A stretch of 64,000 nt of DNA from Rubrobacter calidifluminis (GCF_028617075.1 NZ_JAQKGV010000008.1:62001-126000), one strand, 5' to 3'; shown: positions 44,522-54,789, counted from the stretch's first letter. Notes: a model not told the origin generated them from the letters alone. Translations and numbers: made by a program.

Positions 44522-44572
44522 AAAGGGTCACTCTCCTCTCGCGATGCTGCTCCGGACAGGGGAATTCGTATG

Positions 44573-46624
44573 TTAAACCACGCCGCCCGGCGTTTGGGCG
44601 TTCTTCGGGGCGAAGATCACGATGGCCCGGTTCTCGTACACCCTGCGGTAATCCGGGGCGTCCGCGAAGGCGCGCCAGTTGACGCCGGGGTACCGCTTGT
44701 ATATGACGATGTACCGCACGTCGTTTTCCCGCAGGAACCTCGCGGTGCGCCCGCCCCTGGGATGGTGCAGCACCCACTGCGAGACGAGGAGAGGTCTCTT
44801 GCCAGCGGTCGGCAGGGAGCGGGGGTGCTCTATGCGGTGCTCGCGGTAGGACTGCAGCCCGGTGTAGCCGCCCAGCGCGAGGACCGCCCGGTTGGAGATC
44901 CCACGCCCCAGGTACGGGGTCGAGATTATGTTGCCCCCGCGGTTGTGTTCCCTCAACCACGCTCCGGCACGTGCCAGGGAGGGGGTGAGGACCGCCTGCC
45001 CCGGCAGCCGCGCGGCATCCAGGCCGAGCGCGGCCTGGATCACCACGACGGTGCAGAGCAGGACGAGGGTGGTCTTCGAGAGCAGCCGGGGTAGGCCGGC
45101 CTGCCAGGCCGGGCGTACGAGCGAGACCGAGGCGAACGCCGCCGCCGCGACGAGCGGGATACTCAGGTCGCGGCTGAAGCGCTCGGGGAACCCCGAGAGA
45201 GAGGTCCGGCTGCCGGCGAAGAGGATCAGGACCCACAGCAGCAGCGTGGCCCGCGCGGCGATCTCCTTGCGGGAGGGGGTATGCAGCGCCAGGAGCAGCA
45301 GACCGAGCAGACCGAGCCAGAGGACGGGGGGTGAGAGCTCCGCGAGCGTGCCACGGAAGTCCGGCGGGCTCTGGCTGCCGATCGTCACGGCGACGGCCCG
45401 GCCGGTTCCTCCTGGGCTGCTGATACCAGAGAGGAGATGTGGCAGGTCGTAGGTCCTCCAGGCCCAGAGCACCGAGAGTACGGCCGTGAGCGAGAGGGAG
45501 AGGACGAGTGTGAGAGCCTCCCTGCGCTGGGCGGTGAAGAGCAGGTAGGGCACGATCAGCACCGAGACGCAGGCCAGGAGGAGGGCCATGTAGAGCGTCC
45601 CGACCGGGTGGTACAGAACGACTGAGGAACCGAGGAGCCCGGAGAGCAGCGCACGCCGGGCCGAGGGGTTCCGGTAGAGGTCGAGCAGCGCCGCGACCGC
45701 CAGCACCATCAGGAAGTAGGCGGAGAAGAAATTCGGGTAGCGTGCCTGGGCGAAGTCGTCGTAGGAACTGCTGGCGACGACCCCCGAGAGGAATGCTGCC
45801 GCCACCCCGAACTCCCAGCCCCACAGGCGGCGGGACAGCGCGTAGGCCGCCAGCGCCCCGAGGGCCGGCAATGCCGGGGCGAGTACCGGGAAGAGCTCCA
45901 GCGGGGTGAGCCTTCCGAGGCGGCAGATCACGGCCGTAAGCGTCGGGAAGCCGGGCGGGTAGATGAGATAGGAGGAGTAGGAACCGTGCCAGAGCATCTG
46001 CTCGGCCATCACGGCGTGGGAAAACTGGTCGCCGCCGCGCAGGTAGGGCCAGTCGTGGACCACTGGTCCCCAATAGCCGCGCGCGAGCGTCACGAGCAGC
46101 GCCGCCGAGAGGAGCCCCGCGGAGAGCAGCGGCTTCCGCGGGCTCTCGAAGGTTCCAGCGGTCTGTCCGCCCCCCAGAGCCCCGCTCGCGACCACCCCCG
46201 CGACGACAAGCAGCACTACGATGGGTGGCGCCGAGGTCGCGGGGGAGATGAAGCCCAGCATGGAGATGACGACGAGCGCCAGCGCCATCCCGAGGGCGCC
46301 CATCGAGAACCCGCCGAACGGGGGTGGGGTGGAGAGCAGCGGCTGCTCCTGGGCCCGGGCCGGGCCCAGGAGCAGCCGCGCCCCGAGCCCGCAGAGGAAG
46401 ACCGCAAGTACCGCCGCGAGCGCCACCGGAAGCGTCACCCCGCCGCCCGTGATCCAGGAGATGGCTAGGGTGGCTGCGGGGACGAGCAGGGAGGAGATGG
46501 CCGCCGAGCAGGCCAGACGCTCGGGGACGTCGCGCCTGCCGGAGAGGGTTCGCTCCCAGAAGTATCCCGGGAGCAGGCCTGCCAGTAGCGCCGCCAGGAT
46601 GGCCCTCGTCAGCTGATCGGCCAA
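44573..46624 (-). CDS. Large polytopic membrane protein, GT-C-like glycosyltransferase (inferred)
   Basis: A 683-residue protein with about 14 membrane helices and a C-terminal soluble domain (about 555-683). The first large external loop contains Arg-Gly-Gly-Asp-Gln-Phe-Ser-His (about 199-206), at the position where GT-C transferases have an Asp-containing catalytic motif. Such enzymes use polyprenyl-phosphate sugars outside the membrane. Which sugar or acceptor is unknown. It lies 21 bases after a second protein of the same design, so they probably work together. Confidence 0.72.
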   Translation of the reverse strand: MADQLTRAILAALLAGLLPGYFWERTLSGRRDVPERLACSAAISSLLVPAATLAISWITGGGVTLPVALAAVLAVFLCGLGARLLLGPARAQEQPLLSTPPPFGGFSMGALGMALALVVISMLGFISPATSAPPIVVLLVVAGVVASGALGGGQTAGTFESPRKPLLSAGLLSAALLVTLARGYWGPVVHDWPYLRGGDQFSHAVMAEQMLWHGSYSSYLIYPPGFPTLTAVICRLGRLTPLELFPVLAPALPALGALAAYALSRRLWGWEFGVAAAFLSGVVASSSYDDFAQARYPNFFSAYFLMVLAVAALLDLYRNPSARRALLSGLLGSSVVLYHPVGTLYMALLLACVSVLIVPYLLFTAQRREALTLVLSLSLTAVLSVLWAWRTYDLPHLLSGISSPGGTGRAVAVTIGSQSPPDFRGTLAELSPPVLWLGLLGLLLLALHTPSRKEIAARATLLLWVLILFAGSRTSLSGFPERFSRDLSIPLVAAAAFASVSLVRPAWQAGLPRLLSKTTLVLLCTVVVIQAALGLDAARLPGQAVLTPSLARAGAWLREHNRGGNIISTPYLGRGISNRAVLALGGYTGLQSYREHRIEHPRSLPTAGKRPLLVSQWVLHHPRGGRTARFLRENDVRYIVIYKRYPGVNWRAFADAPDYRRVYENRAIVIFAPKNAQTPGGVV

Positions 46625-46645
46625 GCAAGCCTCCCGGTCCCTGGG

Positions 46646-48805
46646 TCAGGGGTTGGCCGGCGGGCTGACGCCGAGGTGGCCGGCCAGGGTCCGGTAGTCC
46701 ACCCTGTAGAGGCTGTACCGCTGGCTCGGGGTTGGAATGTGTACGAAGCCCGGCAGGTGCATCATCTGGTCGTTCAGCGGGGTCTCGGCGTAGACCAGGA
46801 CGTACTTTACGTGATAGTGGCGCAGTATACGGTATGCCTCGAGCAGCGTCGGACCCGAGTAGAACTTGTGCACGTCGAGGTCGCGTCGGGGGACCCTGAT
46901 CTTGTCGCCGGAGAGTTTCTCGAGCTGACCCAGATGTTCCAGGATCGGGTCTCCGCGAAAGCTGATCACGTTGAGGTAGGAGGAGTAAGCCGGGATAGCG
47001 ATGTTGTCGTGGTCCGGAGCCATCACGACCGCCGGCTGGCGGATGTTGTGCTGCATCCAGCGGAAGATCGGGTCGAAGAAGAAGGAACGGTCGAGCGGGG
47101 GCGGGCCGCTGTCTATCTCACGCGCGCCGCTCGTGGCGGCTGGTGCGGCAAACCCGGCGAGCACGACCACGAGCACCACGGCGAGCAGGCCGCTCGAGAG
47201 CCCCCGCAGTCCCCTCCCAGTCAGGGTGCCGGAGAGACGCCGGAGGAGCTCGGACGCCATCCAGGCGTCGGTCAGGACGGTGGCCAGCGGTATCGGCCAG
47301 GCCATCCGGTATAGCTGGCCGGGGGCTATCACGTCGTTGCCGACGAAGGTCGCCAGAGGGGGTAGATAGCACACCAGCGTCGAGACGGCGAGGGTGCCGA
47401 GGAGGAGCCGGGCCGGGAGGCTCCGGCGGAGACGCAGGGCCAGGAAGGGCACGCCGGCCACGTAGCCCAGCGCTATGGCCGGTATGAGCAGCAGGTACGG
47501 GTGCATGATGTAAAGCCCGTCTCCCAGCCTGAAGATGTGCCGCCACTCCGGGCGGACGAAGACCATGTTCGCCAGCACCTCGGGTGGGGTGCCGCCTATG
47601 TCGGCGTCGTAGAGCTTGGCTGTCGGCGGGATCCCCCTGAAGAGGACGTAGAGGAGCGGACCCAGCGCCAGACTCACGAACGGCAGCGCGAGCCCTGCGG
47701 TTTCGAGCCAGGCTTTCCGCTCCCTCAGTCCGCACAGAAGGTGTACGATCCCGAAACCACCGACCGAGATGGCTATGACTGCCAGGCCGACCGGGTGGAC
47801 CGTAACGACGGCCCAGCACAGAAACGCGAAGCCCAGCAGGTGGCGGACTCGCCGGGTCCGGACGAAGCAGAGGGCGAGCGCGAGCGCAACCGGCAGGAAG
47901 AGATAGCGGGTGAGGAACTTGTCCTGCACCACGCGCGCCACGATTTCACCGCCGAGGCTCTGCGGGGTGGGCTCCAGCTGGCCCAGGAGGAACAGTACGT
48001 AGAAGGTGGCAGCGAGGAGCGCCGTCCGGTGGCCGCCGAAGAGGGCGACCCCCAGGGCGTAGAACGCCAGGAGGGCCACCACCACGAGCGTCGGCTCCAG
48101 GTAGTGCAACACCAGCGTGACCGGGTCGATGCCGGCGACGCGCGAGAGGGCTGCCTGCTCCAACAGCCACCCGTTTATCTTCACCCGGGAGATGGCCGCC
48201 ACCCTCTCCCCGAAATACGGGTCGTAGAGGGTCAGGTGCCGGGTGTTCAGGTATTCACGGATCCATGCCAGGTAGTCCCAGGTATCCCCGTCCACCATGG
48301 GGTACCTGATGTGGGCCAGGTAACCCAGCGTGATCGCCCCGCACGTAAACGGGACCCAGAGCCACCAGGCTGCCTCCGAGAGGTCCTCCCCGGAGACCGT
48401 CCGTGCGGTGTCGGACGCTGGGCGCTTGATCAGGACGTCCACCAGCGAGAACGCGATCGCTAGCGCCACGACTACGCCGCAGAGGAAGAGGTAGGCGGAG
48501 AGGCTCTCGTGCAGGATCAGGAACGGAACCCCCAGCACGCCGAAAAGCGAGACGCTGAAGGCGAAGGACGCCGGGATGGCCCCTGCCCCGCCTAACGCCT
48601 GTGAGAACCACCTCTCGTAGATCACGTACCCCGGGATCAGAAACAGAACCAGCGCCGCCCCGAAGCGGAGCATCGGCAGCCCGTGCAGCGTCTGCTGGAG
48701 CGGACCCACGGCTGTCCAAGACGCCACCGCGAGCGGTAACAGGAGGATGTTCGGGAGCCACCGGGCCCCGCCGTGTTTCCTCGATACACCTGCAGAACTC
48801 TTCAA
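46646..48805 (-). CDS. Large polytopic membrane protein, GT-C-like glycosyltransferase (inferred), partner of the next gene
   Basis: A 719-residue protein with about 14 membrane helices. The first external loop has Val-Asp-Gly-Asp-Thr-Trp-Asp-Tyr (about 173-180), like the Asp-containing loop of GT-C enzymes. A soluble C-terminal domain holds Tyr-Val-Leu-Val-Tyr and a His-rich stretch. TTG 48805 is taken as start because GAGAGAGG lies about 8 bases upstream; no ATG or GTG in frame fits better. A TATTAT box at 48896-48891 could be its promoter. Confidence 0.7.
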   Translation of the reverse strand: MKSSAGVSRKHGGARWLPNILLLPLAVASWTAVGPLQQTLHGLPMLRFGAALVLFLIPGYVIYERWFSQALGGAGAIPASFAFSVSLFGVLGVPFLILHESLSAYLFLCGVVVALAIAFSLVDVLIKRPASDTARTVSGEDLSEAAWWLWVPFTCGAITLGYLAHIRYPMVDGDTWDYLAWIREYLNTRHLTLYDPYFGERVAAISRVKINGWLLEQAALSRVAGIDPVTLVLHYLEPTLVVVALLAFYALGVALFGGHRTALLAATFYVLFLLGQLEPTPQSLGGEIVARVVQDKFLTRYLFLPVALALALCFVRTRRVRHLLGFAFLCWAVVTVHPVGLAVIAISVGGFGIVHLLCGLRERKAWLETAGLALPFVSLALGPLLYVLFRGIPPTAKLYDADIGGTPPEVLANMVFVRPEWRHIFRLGDGLYIMHPYLLLIPAIALGYVAGVPFLALRLRRSLPARLLLGTLAVSTLVCYLPPLATFVGNDVIAPGQLYRMAWPIPLATVLTDAWMASELLRRLSGTLTGRGLRGLSSGLLAVVLVVVLAGFAAPAATSGAREIDSGPPPLDRSFFFDPIFRWMQHNIRQPAVVMAPDHDNIAIPAYSSYLNVISFRGDPILEHLGQLEKLSGDKIRVPRRDLDVHKFYSGPTLLEAYRILRHYHVKYVLVYAETPLNDQMMHLPGFVHIPTPSQRYSLYRVDYRTLAGHLGVSPPANP

Positions 48806-49101
48806 CCTCGCAGCCTCTCTCGACGACGGTCGGACCCTCGAGCGGCCGCCACCACACGGCCGGCCGGGATGGAGGAGCCATATCCGGGTAATAATACGAT
48901 GTGAGAGGGCGTACGTTACGGACGGGAGACCGCTACATGGAAGTGAGTTATCATTAAGAAGGCAAGGGCCGTTGTCTGTCTACCTCGACAAAACGGGGCG
49001 GTTGCGAGATGGCGCGGGATGGGCTTCGCGCCCCGGTGGGCACCAGAGAAGAGTCCATGCCGCACGGAGAGATCTTACGACGTGTGAGGGTGTGATCCGC
49101 T
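48806..49101. other. Divergent intergenic region between the membrane genes and sucA
   Basis: About 296 bases without a convincing gene. It holds a minus-strand TATTAT box (48896-48891). A TTGTC...GACAA inverted repeat (48972-48991) lies on the sucA side, with a GC-rich GGCGCG...CGCGCC stem (49011-49033). It must contain the promoters of both flanking units. Confidence 0.4.
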
Positions 49102-51942
49102 TTGTCTGAGATATCCGAGAGAGAGTTTTACGGGCCGAACCTGGGATACGTGCTCGAGCTCTACGAGCGGTTCAAGGAAGACCCCGACTCCGTCGACGAA
49201 CAGACCCGCAGGCTGTTCGAGCACTGGAGGCCGCGCGAGGTCTCGCTCGACGGGCAGGGCACGGTCGCCGCGGCTCCGGCGGCGGACGTCGAGAAGATCG
49301 TCGGGGCGACCAAGTTCATCCGGCACATAAGGGATTTCGGTCACATGGCCGCGCACCTGGACCCGCTCGGGAGCGAACCGCCCGGCGATCCCACGCTCGA
49401 CCCGGCTTTCTACAGGATAAGCGAGGAGGATCTCGCGGAGCTTCCCTCCTCGATCGTCGACGGGCCGGTCGCCGGGAGGACCTCGACGGCGAAGGAGGCC
49501 GCGGACGAGCTGCGCCGGCTCTACTGCTCGACCACCGGGTACGACTTCGGGCACGTCCATGATCCAGAGGAGCGCTTCTGGTTGCGCGAGGCGGTGGAGA
49601 GCGAGCGCTTCGGCGGGAAGCTGGATGCCGGGGAGGCGAAGCGGCTCCTGAAGCGCCTGACGCGCGTTGACACCTTCGAGAAATTCTTGCATCGGACGTT
49701 CCTCGGGCAGAAGCGCTTCTCGGTCGAAGGCAACGACATGGTCGTGCCGATGCTCGATCGGCTGCTCGAGCTCGCGGCCGACTCGGGGATACCGGGGGCG
49801 GTCCTCGGGATGGCCCACCGCGGCAGACTCAACGTGCTCGCCCACGTCCTGGGCAAGCCCTACGAGAAGATCTTCGCCGAGTTCCAGCAGCCGGAGAAGG
49901 GCGAGCAGCCCTCCGTGGCCGAGAGCCCGGGAGAGGGCTGGGTCGGGGACGTGAAGTACCACCTCGGAATCCGGGGCTACCACCTCGAAGAGGGTGAGGA
50001 GGACAGCCGGGTCGAGGTCACCCTCGCCCCCAACCCGAGCCACCTCGAGCATGTCAACCCGGTCGTCGAGGGGATGGCCCGCGCGGCGCAGGAGGATCGC
50101 GGGAAACCAGGAGCCCCGGAGCAGGATGTGGACGCCTCGCTGCCGATCCTGCTGCACGGCGACGCGGCGTTCCCCGGCGAGGGGGTGGCCGCGGAGACGC
50201 TGAACCTCTCGCGCCTGAGGGGGTATGCGACGGGCGGCACGATCCACATCATCACCAACAACCAGCTCGGCTTCACCACCGAGAAGGAGGACGCCTACTC
50301 GACGACCTACGCCAGCGACCTGGCCAAGGGCTTCGAGATCCCGGTCGTCCACGTCAACGCCGACGATCCGGAGGCGTGCCTGGCGGCGGTGAGCATGGCG
50401 TATGCCTACCGGCAGAGATTCCACAAGGACTTCCTGATCGACCTGGTGGGCTACCGGCGCTACGGGCACAACGAGGGGGACGAACCCTCCTACACCCAGC
50501 CGCTGATGTACGAAAAGATAAGGACCCACCCCTCGGTGCGCGAGATCTGGGCGAAGGAGCTCGAGGAGCGGGGCATTATCGAGGAAGGGGAGGCCGAGCG
50601 GCTGGTCGAGGAAGTCTACTCGAGGATGCAGGAGATCCACAAGAACCCCTCCCTCGGGAGAGCCGAGGAGGAGGGGATGGGGGATGCGCCCTACACCCCG
50701 CTGGTGGAGATCCCCGAGACCGCCGTCCCGGCCGGGAGGCTCGAGGCCCTCAACGAGGCGATGCTCGAGAGGCCTGAGGGGTTCAACCCAAACCCCAAGC
50801 TCGAGCGGCTCTTCCGGCGCAACCGGGGCAGCCTGGAGCAGATAGACTGGGCCCACGCCGAGGCGCTGGCCTTCGCCTCGCTCATCGAGGACGGCGTGCC
50901 GATCCGGCTTACGGGCGAGGACACCGAGCGGGGCACCTTCTCGCAGCGCCACGCGGTGCTGCACGACGTGGAGACCGGCGAGCGCTACGTGCCGCTGCAG
51001 AACATCCCGCAGGCGAAGGCGTCCTTCGCGGTGTACAACAGCCCGCTCTCGGAGGTCGCGACGATGGGCTTCGAGTACGGCTACTCGGTGGGGTCGCCGG
51101 AGGCGCTCGTGCTGTGGGAGGCACAGTACGGGGACTTCGCCAACGTCGGGCAGGCGATGATAGACCAGTTCGTCGTCAGCGGGCAGGCCAAGTGGGGGCA
51201 GGCCTCCGGGCTGGTTATGCTGCTGCCGCACGGGTACGAGGGGCAGGGGCCCGAGCACTCCTCGGCCCGGCTCGAGCGCTACCTGCAGCTGGCGGCGCGG
51301 GAGAACATCCGGGTGGCCAACTGCACCACCGCCGCGCAGTACTTCCACCTCCTGCGGGCGCAGGCGATGCTCACCGACAACCGCAGGCCGCTCATCCTCA
51401 TGACGCCGAAGAGCCTCCTGCGCCACCCGATGGCCGCCTCGACGCTGGAGGAGCTCGCGAGCGGCAGGTTCCAGCCGGTGCTGGACGACGCGGAGGCGCG
51501 GGAGAGGGCGGACTCGATCGAGCGCCTCATCCTCTGCTCGGGCAAGTTCTACACGGAGCTCGTCGGCAGCGAGTACAGGGACGAGGCCGAGGACACGGCG
51601 GTCGCGCGGGTGGAGCTGCTCTACCCGTTCCCGGAGGAGCAGCTGCGGGAGGTGATCGGAGGATACCCCAACCTGCGCGAGATACTCTGGGTGCAGGAGG
51701 AGCCGAAGAACATGGGCGCCTGGAGCTTCATGGAGCCCAGGCTGCGCGAGCTGGTCTCCGGGGGGCTCCCGATAATCTACGTCGGCAAGCCGGCGCGCCC
51801 GAGCCCGGCGCAGGGCTCTGCGAAGTTCCACCGCCGGGAGCACGCCGAGATCGTGAGCCGGGCCTTCCGGGGCGAGGACGACGGAAGGAAGGCCGAGGCC
51901 GCGGTCAGAGGGACGCAGGCCCGCACCACACAGGGGGCCTGA
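49102..51942 (+). CDS. sucA: 2-oxoglutarate dehydrogenase E1 component
   Basis: A 946-residue thiamine-diphosphate enzyme that decarboxylates 2-oxoglutarate in the TCA cycle. Visible are Met-Ala-His-Arg-Gly-Arg-Leu-Asn (about 235), the Gly-Asp-Ala-Ala-Phe thiamine motif (about 353), the His-Asn-Glu-Gly-Asp-Glu segment (about 455) and a pyrimidine-binding half. Unlike mycobacterial Kgd it lacks an N-terminal E2-like acyltransferase, and E2 is a separate gene. The start is TTG 49102 with GAGGGTGTGATC upstream. sucB follows after 49 bases. Confidence 0.95.
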   Translation: MSEISEREFYGPNLGYVLELYERFKEDPDSVDEQTRRLFEHWRPREVSLDGQGTVAAAPAADVEKIVGATKFIRHIRDFGHMAAHLDPLGSEPPGDPTLDPAFYRISEEDLAELPSSIVDGPVAGRTSTAKEAADELRRLYCSTTGYDFGHVHDPEERFWLREAVESERFGGKLDAGEAKRLLKRLTRVDTFEKFLHRTFLGQKRFSVEGNDMVVPMLDRLLELAADSGIPGAVLGMAHRGRLNVLAHVLGKPYEKIFAEFQQPEKGEQPSVAESPGEGWVGDVKYHLGIRGYHLEEGEEDSRVEVTLAPNPSHLEHVNPVVEGMARAAQEDRGKPGAPEQDVDASLPILLHGDAAFPGEGVAAETLNLSRLRGYATGGTIHIITNNQLGFTTEKEDAYSTTYASDLAKGFEIPVVHVNADDPEACLAAVSMAYAYRQRFHKDFLIDLVGYRRYGHNEGDEPSYTQPLMYEKIRTHPSVREIWAKELEERGIIEEGEAERLVEEVYSRMQEIHKNPSLGRAEEEGMGDAPYTPLVEIPETAVPAGRLEALNEAMLERPEGFNPNPKLERLFRRNRGSLEQIDWAHAEALAFASLIEDGVPIRLTGEDTERGTFSQRHAVLHDVETGERYVPLQNIPQAKASFAVYNSPLSEVATMGFEYGYSVGSPEALVLWEAQYGDFANVGQAMIDQFVVSGQAKWGQASGLVMLLPHGYEGQGPEHSSARLERYLQLAARENIRVANCTTAAQYFHLLRAQAMLTDNRRPLILMTPKSLLRHPMAASTLEELASGRFQPVLDDAEARERADSIERLILCSGKFYTELVGSEYRDEAEDTAVARVELLYPFPEEQLREVIGGYPNLREILWVQEEPKNMGAWSFMEPRLRELVSGGLPIIYVGKPARPSPAQGSAKFHRREHAEIVSRAFRGEDDGRKAEAAVRGTQARTTQGA

Positions 51943-51991
51943 GGGCCCGTAGCGGAGAGTTTTGGTAGCGAGAGTCTAGGAGAGGTGAGAA

Positions 51992-53266
51992 TTGCCCGCT
52001 GATATACACGTGCCCGAGCTCGGAGAATCGGTCACCGACGCCACCGTTGGCCGCTGGCTGAAGAAGGAGGGCGAGGCGGTGAAGGCCGGGGAGCCCCTGG
52101 TGGAGCTCGAGACCGACAAGATCAACTTCGAGGTCGAGGCGGAGCAGGACGGGGTCCTGCAGAAGATCGCCAAGGGCGAGGGCGAGACGGTGAACGTCGG
52201 CGAGGTTATCGGGACGATCGCCGAGGGCGACGGGGCTCAGCCCGCGGCCGAGGAAGAGACCGCCGAAGCTCAGGAACGGGAGGAGCCGGAGGCCGCGCCG
52301 GCCGAAATCGGGGAGGCGACCAACGGCCACCGGGAGGCCGAGGAGGGGGCCCGGCGGGCCTCTCCGGCGGTGAGGAAGCTAGCCCGGGAGTACGGGGTCG
52401 ACCTCTCGGAGATCGAGGGCTCGGGCTCCGGCGGGCGCATCACCCGGGAGGACGTGGAGCGGGTGATCCGGGAGCAGGCGCGCCCCGCTCCGGAGGAGGC
52501 GCCGCAGGCCGATGGCCACGCCGAGACCGCCCCCGCGCCGCGTCCGGCCCCTGCCGCCGCGGAGGGACGCCCCGAGGAGCGGGTACGTCTCTCGCGCCGG
52601 AGGCTCACGATCGCCCAGCGGCTCGTGCAGTCGCAGCACGAGGCCGCGATGCTCACCACGTTCAACGAGGTGGACATGTCGGCGGTGATGGAGCTCAGGC
52701 GCAGGAGGCGGGAGTCGTTCCAGGAGCGCACCGGGGCGCGGCTCGGGTTCATGAGCTTCTTCACCAAGGCCTCGGTCGCGGCGCTCAAGGCGTTCCCGCA
52801 GGTCAACGCCGAGCTCGACGGCAACGAGCTCGTCCTCAAGAAGTACTACGACATCGGGGTCGCCGTCTCGACCGACGAGGGCCTCGTGGTGCCGGTCGTG
52901 CGCGATGCCGACCGCAAGAACTTCGCCGAGATAGAGCAGGAGATCGCGGAGCTCGCGACGAAGGCCAGGGAGGGGAGGCTCACGCTCGAGGATCTGCGCG
53001 GCGGGACGTTCACGATCACCAACGGCGGCATCTTCGGCTCGCTGATGTCCACCCCGATCCTGACCACCCCGCAGGTGGCGATCCTGGGGATGCACAAGAT
53101 CCAGGAGCGCCCGGTCGTCGTCGACGGGGAGGTCGTGGTGCGCCCGATGATGTACCTGGCGCTCTCCTACGATCACCGGGTGATCGACGGGGCGGAGGCG
53201 GTGAGCTTCCTGGTCAGGATCAAGGAGCTCATCGAGGATCCGGAGGCGCTGCTGCTGGAAGGGTAG
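51992..53266 (+). CDS. sucB: Dihydrolipoamide succinyltransferase (2-oxoglutarate dehydrogenase E2)
   Basis: A 424-residue protein. The lipoyl domain (1-77) has the modified lysine in Glu-Thr-Asp-Lys-Ile. An Ala/Glu/Pro-rich linker follows (80-125), then a peripheral-subunit-binding domain with Ser-Pro-Ala-Val-Arg-Lys-Leu-Ala (about 128) and the catalytic core ending in Asp-His-Arg-Val-Ile-Asp-Gly. TTG 51992 has AGGAGAGGT upstream. The lipoyl lysine would be modified by LipB and LipA from 34-36 kb, and the E3 partner is probably the lpd at 28775. Confidence 0.95.
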   Translation: MPADIHVPELGESVTDATVGRWLKKEGEAVKAGEPLVELETDKINFEVEAEQDGVLQKIAKGEGETVNVGEVIGTIAEGDGAQPAAEEETAEAQEREEPEAAPAEIGEATNGHREAEEGARRASPAVRKLAREYGVDLSEIEGSGSGGRITREDVERVIREQARPAPEEAPQADGHAETAPAPRPAPAAAEGRPEERVRLSRRRLTIAQRLVQSQHEAAMLTTFNEVDMSAVMELRRRRRESFQERTGARLGFMSFFTKASVAALKAFPQVNAELDGNELVLKKYYDIGVAVSTDEGLVVPVVRDADRKNFAEIEQEIAELATKAREGRLTLEDLRGGTFTITNGGIFGSLMSTPILTTPQVAILGMHKIQERPVVVDGEVVVRPMMYLALSYDHRVIDGAEAVSFLVRIKELIEDPEALLLEG

Positions 53267-53289
53267 GGAGAACGGGTTTGCTGGGGTGC

Positions 53290-53322
53290 GGCGAGAGGGC
53301 CCTCCGGGCCCCTCTCGCCTTT
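53290..53322 (+). terminator. Terminator after sucB
   Basis: GGCGAGAGGG (53290-53299) pairs with CCCTCTCGCC (53310-53319) around a CC/GG-rich inner stem, followed by TTT. It follows sucB by 23 bases and precedes the OsmC gene. Confidence 0.7.
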
Positions 53323-53339
53323 CTGGGAGAGGAGAAGAG

Positions 53340-53837
53340 ATGGACCTGAGGTCGGTGCAGAGGCCGTTGAAGAAGCGCTACCGCGAGGAGCCGGGCTCCT
53401 CGAAGGTGACGCTCTCGGCCAGGGCGAGCCGGCAGGAGACGCCGGTCTCCTGCTCGGTGGACATAGGCCGGGCGGTCTACGCGGCGGAGGCTCACGCCGG
53501 GGTGGGCGGGAGCGGGCAGACCGCCTGCTCGGGTGATCTTTTGCTCGGGGCGCTCGCGGCCTGCGCGCAGCTCACCTGCCAGATGGTCGCGGAGAACATG
53601 GGTCTCGACGCCAGGCGCATAGAGGTCGGGGTGGAGGGTGACCTCGACCTCGCCGGGACGATGGGGATCTCGGAGGAGGTGTCGGTGGGCTTCGAGCGCA
53701 TCCGGGTCGGCTTCGAGGTCGACGCGCCGGGGGCGACCGAGGAGGAGCTCGCCGCCCTCCGGGAGAAGACCGAGCGCTACTGCGTGGTGATGCAGACGCT
53801 CCTCGATCCGCCCCGTATAGAGACCAGATGGGGGTAG
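53340..53837 (+). CDS. OsmC-family protein
   Basis: A 165-residue protein. A conserved Cys lies in Val-Ser-Cys-Ser-Val (about 40) and another in Ala-Ala-Cys-Ala-Gln (about 80), at the positions of the two OsmC/Ohr peroxidatic and resolving cysteines. The residues around them are not a perfect match to classic OsmC, so peroxidase activity is likely but not certain. ATG 53340 has GAGGAGAAG upstream. The end overlaps meaB by 10 bases. Confidence 0.82.
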   Translation: MDLRSVQRPLKKRYREEPGSSKVTLSARASRQETPVSCSVDIGRAVYAAEAHAGVGGSGQTACSGDLLLGALAACAQLTCQMVAENMGLDARRIEVGVEGDLDLAGTMGISEEVSVGFERIRVGFEVDAPGATEEELAALREKTERYCVVMQTLLDPPRIETRWG

Positions 53838-54784
53838 AGAGGACCGATACGGGGACGCTGGCCGGGAGGCTGCTCGCCGGCGACAGGCGGGCGCTGGCGC
53901 GGGCGATCTCGAAGATAGAGCGCGAGGACCCCGAGGTGACCGGGCTCTTCTCCGAGATCTTCCCGCACACCGGGGGGGCGGTGACGGTGGGGTTCACCGG
54001 GCCGCCGGGCGTGGGCAAGAGCAGCCTGCTCGCCCGCCTGATAAAGCTCTACCGCGCCGAGGGGAAGAAGGTCGGGGTGGTCTCCGTCGACCCCTCGAGC
54101 CCCTTCTCGCACGGGGCGATCCTGGGCGACCGCATCCGGCTCTCGGACCACTTCCTCGACCCCGGGGTGTTCATCCGCTCGATGGGGAGCCGGGGGCATC
54201 TGGGCGGGCTCGCCGCCGGTTCGAGGCTCGCCGGGATGGCGATGGAGGCCTACGGCTGCGACGTGGTCCTCTACGAGACGGTGGGCGTCGGCCAGGGTGA
54301 GGTCGAGGTCGCCTCGGCCGCGGAGACGGTGGTCCTCGCGATCCAGCCGGGCGCCGGGGACGCGGTGCAGGCGCTCAAGGCCGGCGTCATGGAGATAGCG
54401 GACGTCTTCTGCGTGAACAAGGCGGACCACCCGCAGGCCACCCTCGCCAAGCGCGAGCTGCGCCAGATGCTCGAGATCGGGCACGAGCTCGACCCGGAGG
54501 CCCCGATCCCGCCGATCGTCATGACCCGCGGGGACACCGGCGAGGGGATCGAAGAGCTCAAATCCGAGATAGAGGGGCACCGGAGGCGCCTCGAGGATAG
54601 CGGGGAGCTGGAGAAGCGGAGGCGTGCCTCGCTGCGGGAGTTCGTCGTCTCCTGGGCTACCGGACGGCTGGAGAGGGAGATCAAAGAACGGCTCGCCCGC
54701 GAGGACGCAAAGATAATGGAGGAGGTCTACGCCCGCAGGCTCGATCCGATCTCGGCTTCCGAGCGGATCTTCCGGGAGGTCTAG
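53828..54784 (+). CDS. meaB: MeaB-type GTPase (methylmalonyl-CoA mutase chaperone family)
   Basis: A 318-residue G3E GTPase. The Walker A motif Gly-Pro-Pro-Gly-Val-Gly-Lys-Ser is at about 57-64, Asp-Pro-Ser-Ser in switch I at about 89, Glu-Thr-Val-Gly-Val-Gly at about 151, and Asn-Lys-Ala-Asp at about 197. MeaB guards the B12-dependent mutase and gates cofactor loading. No mutase gene is adjacent. The gene downstream encodes a B12-type binding protein, which fits a cobalamin theme. ATG 53828 overlaps the OsmC stop. Confidence 0.92.
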   Translation: MGVERTDTGTLAGRLLAGDRRALARAISKIEREDPEVTGLFSEIFPHTGGAVTVGFTGPPGVGKSSLLARLIKLYRAEGKKVGVVSVDPSSPFSHGAILGDRIRLSDHFLDPGVFIRSMGSRGHLGGLAAGSRLAGMAMEAYGCDVVLYETVGVGQGEVEVASAAETVVLAIQPGAGDAVQALKAGVMEIADVFCVNKADHPQATLAKRELRQMLEIGHELDPEAPIPPIVMTRGDTGEGIEELKSEIEGHRRRLEDSGELEKRRRASLREFVVSWATGRLEREIKERLAREDAKIMEEVYARRLDPISASERIFREV

Positions 54785-54789
54785 AGGCC

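Noticed and set aside
44103-46628. Long minus-strand frame overlapping the GT-C protein
   Set aside because: It is in a different frame from the hydrophobic, well-structured membrane protein on the same strand, and is Arg/Pro-rich without any motif.
48806-49101. Possible small gene or riboswitch in front of sucA
   Set aside because: No frame has a start with a ribosome site and coding-like third positions, and no known aptamer pattern was recognised.
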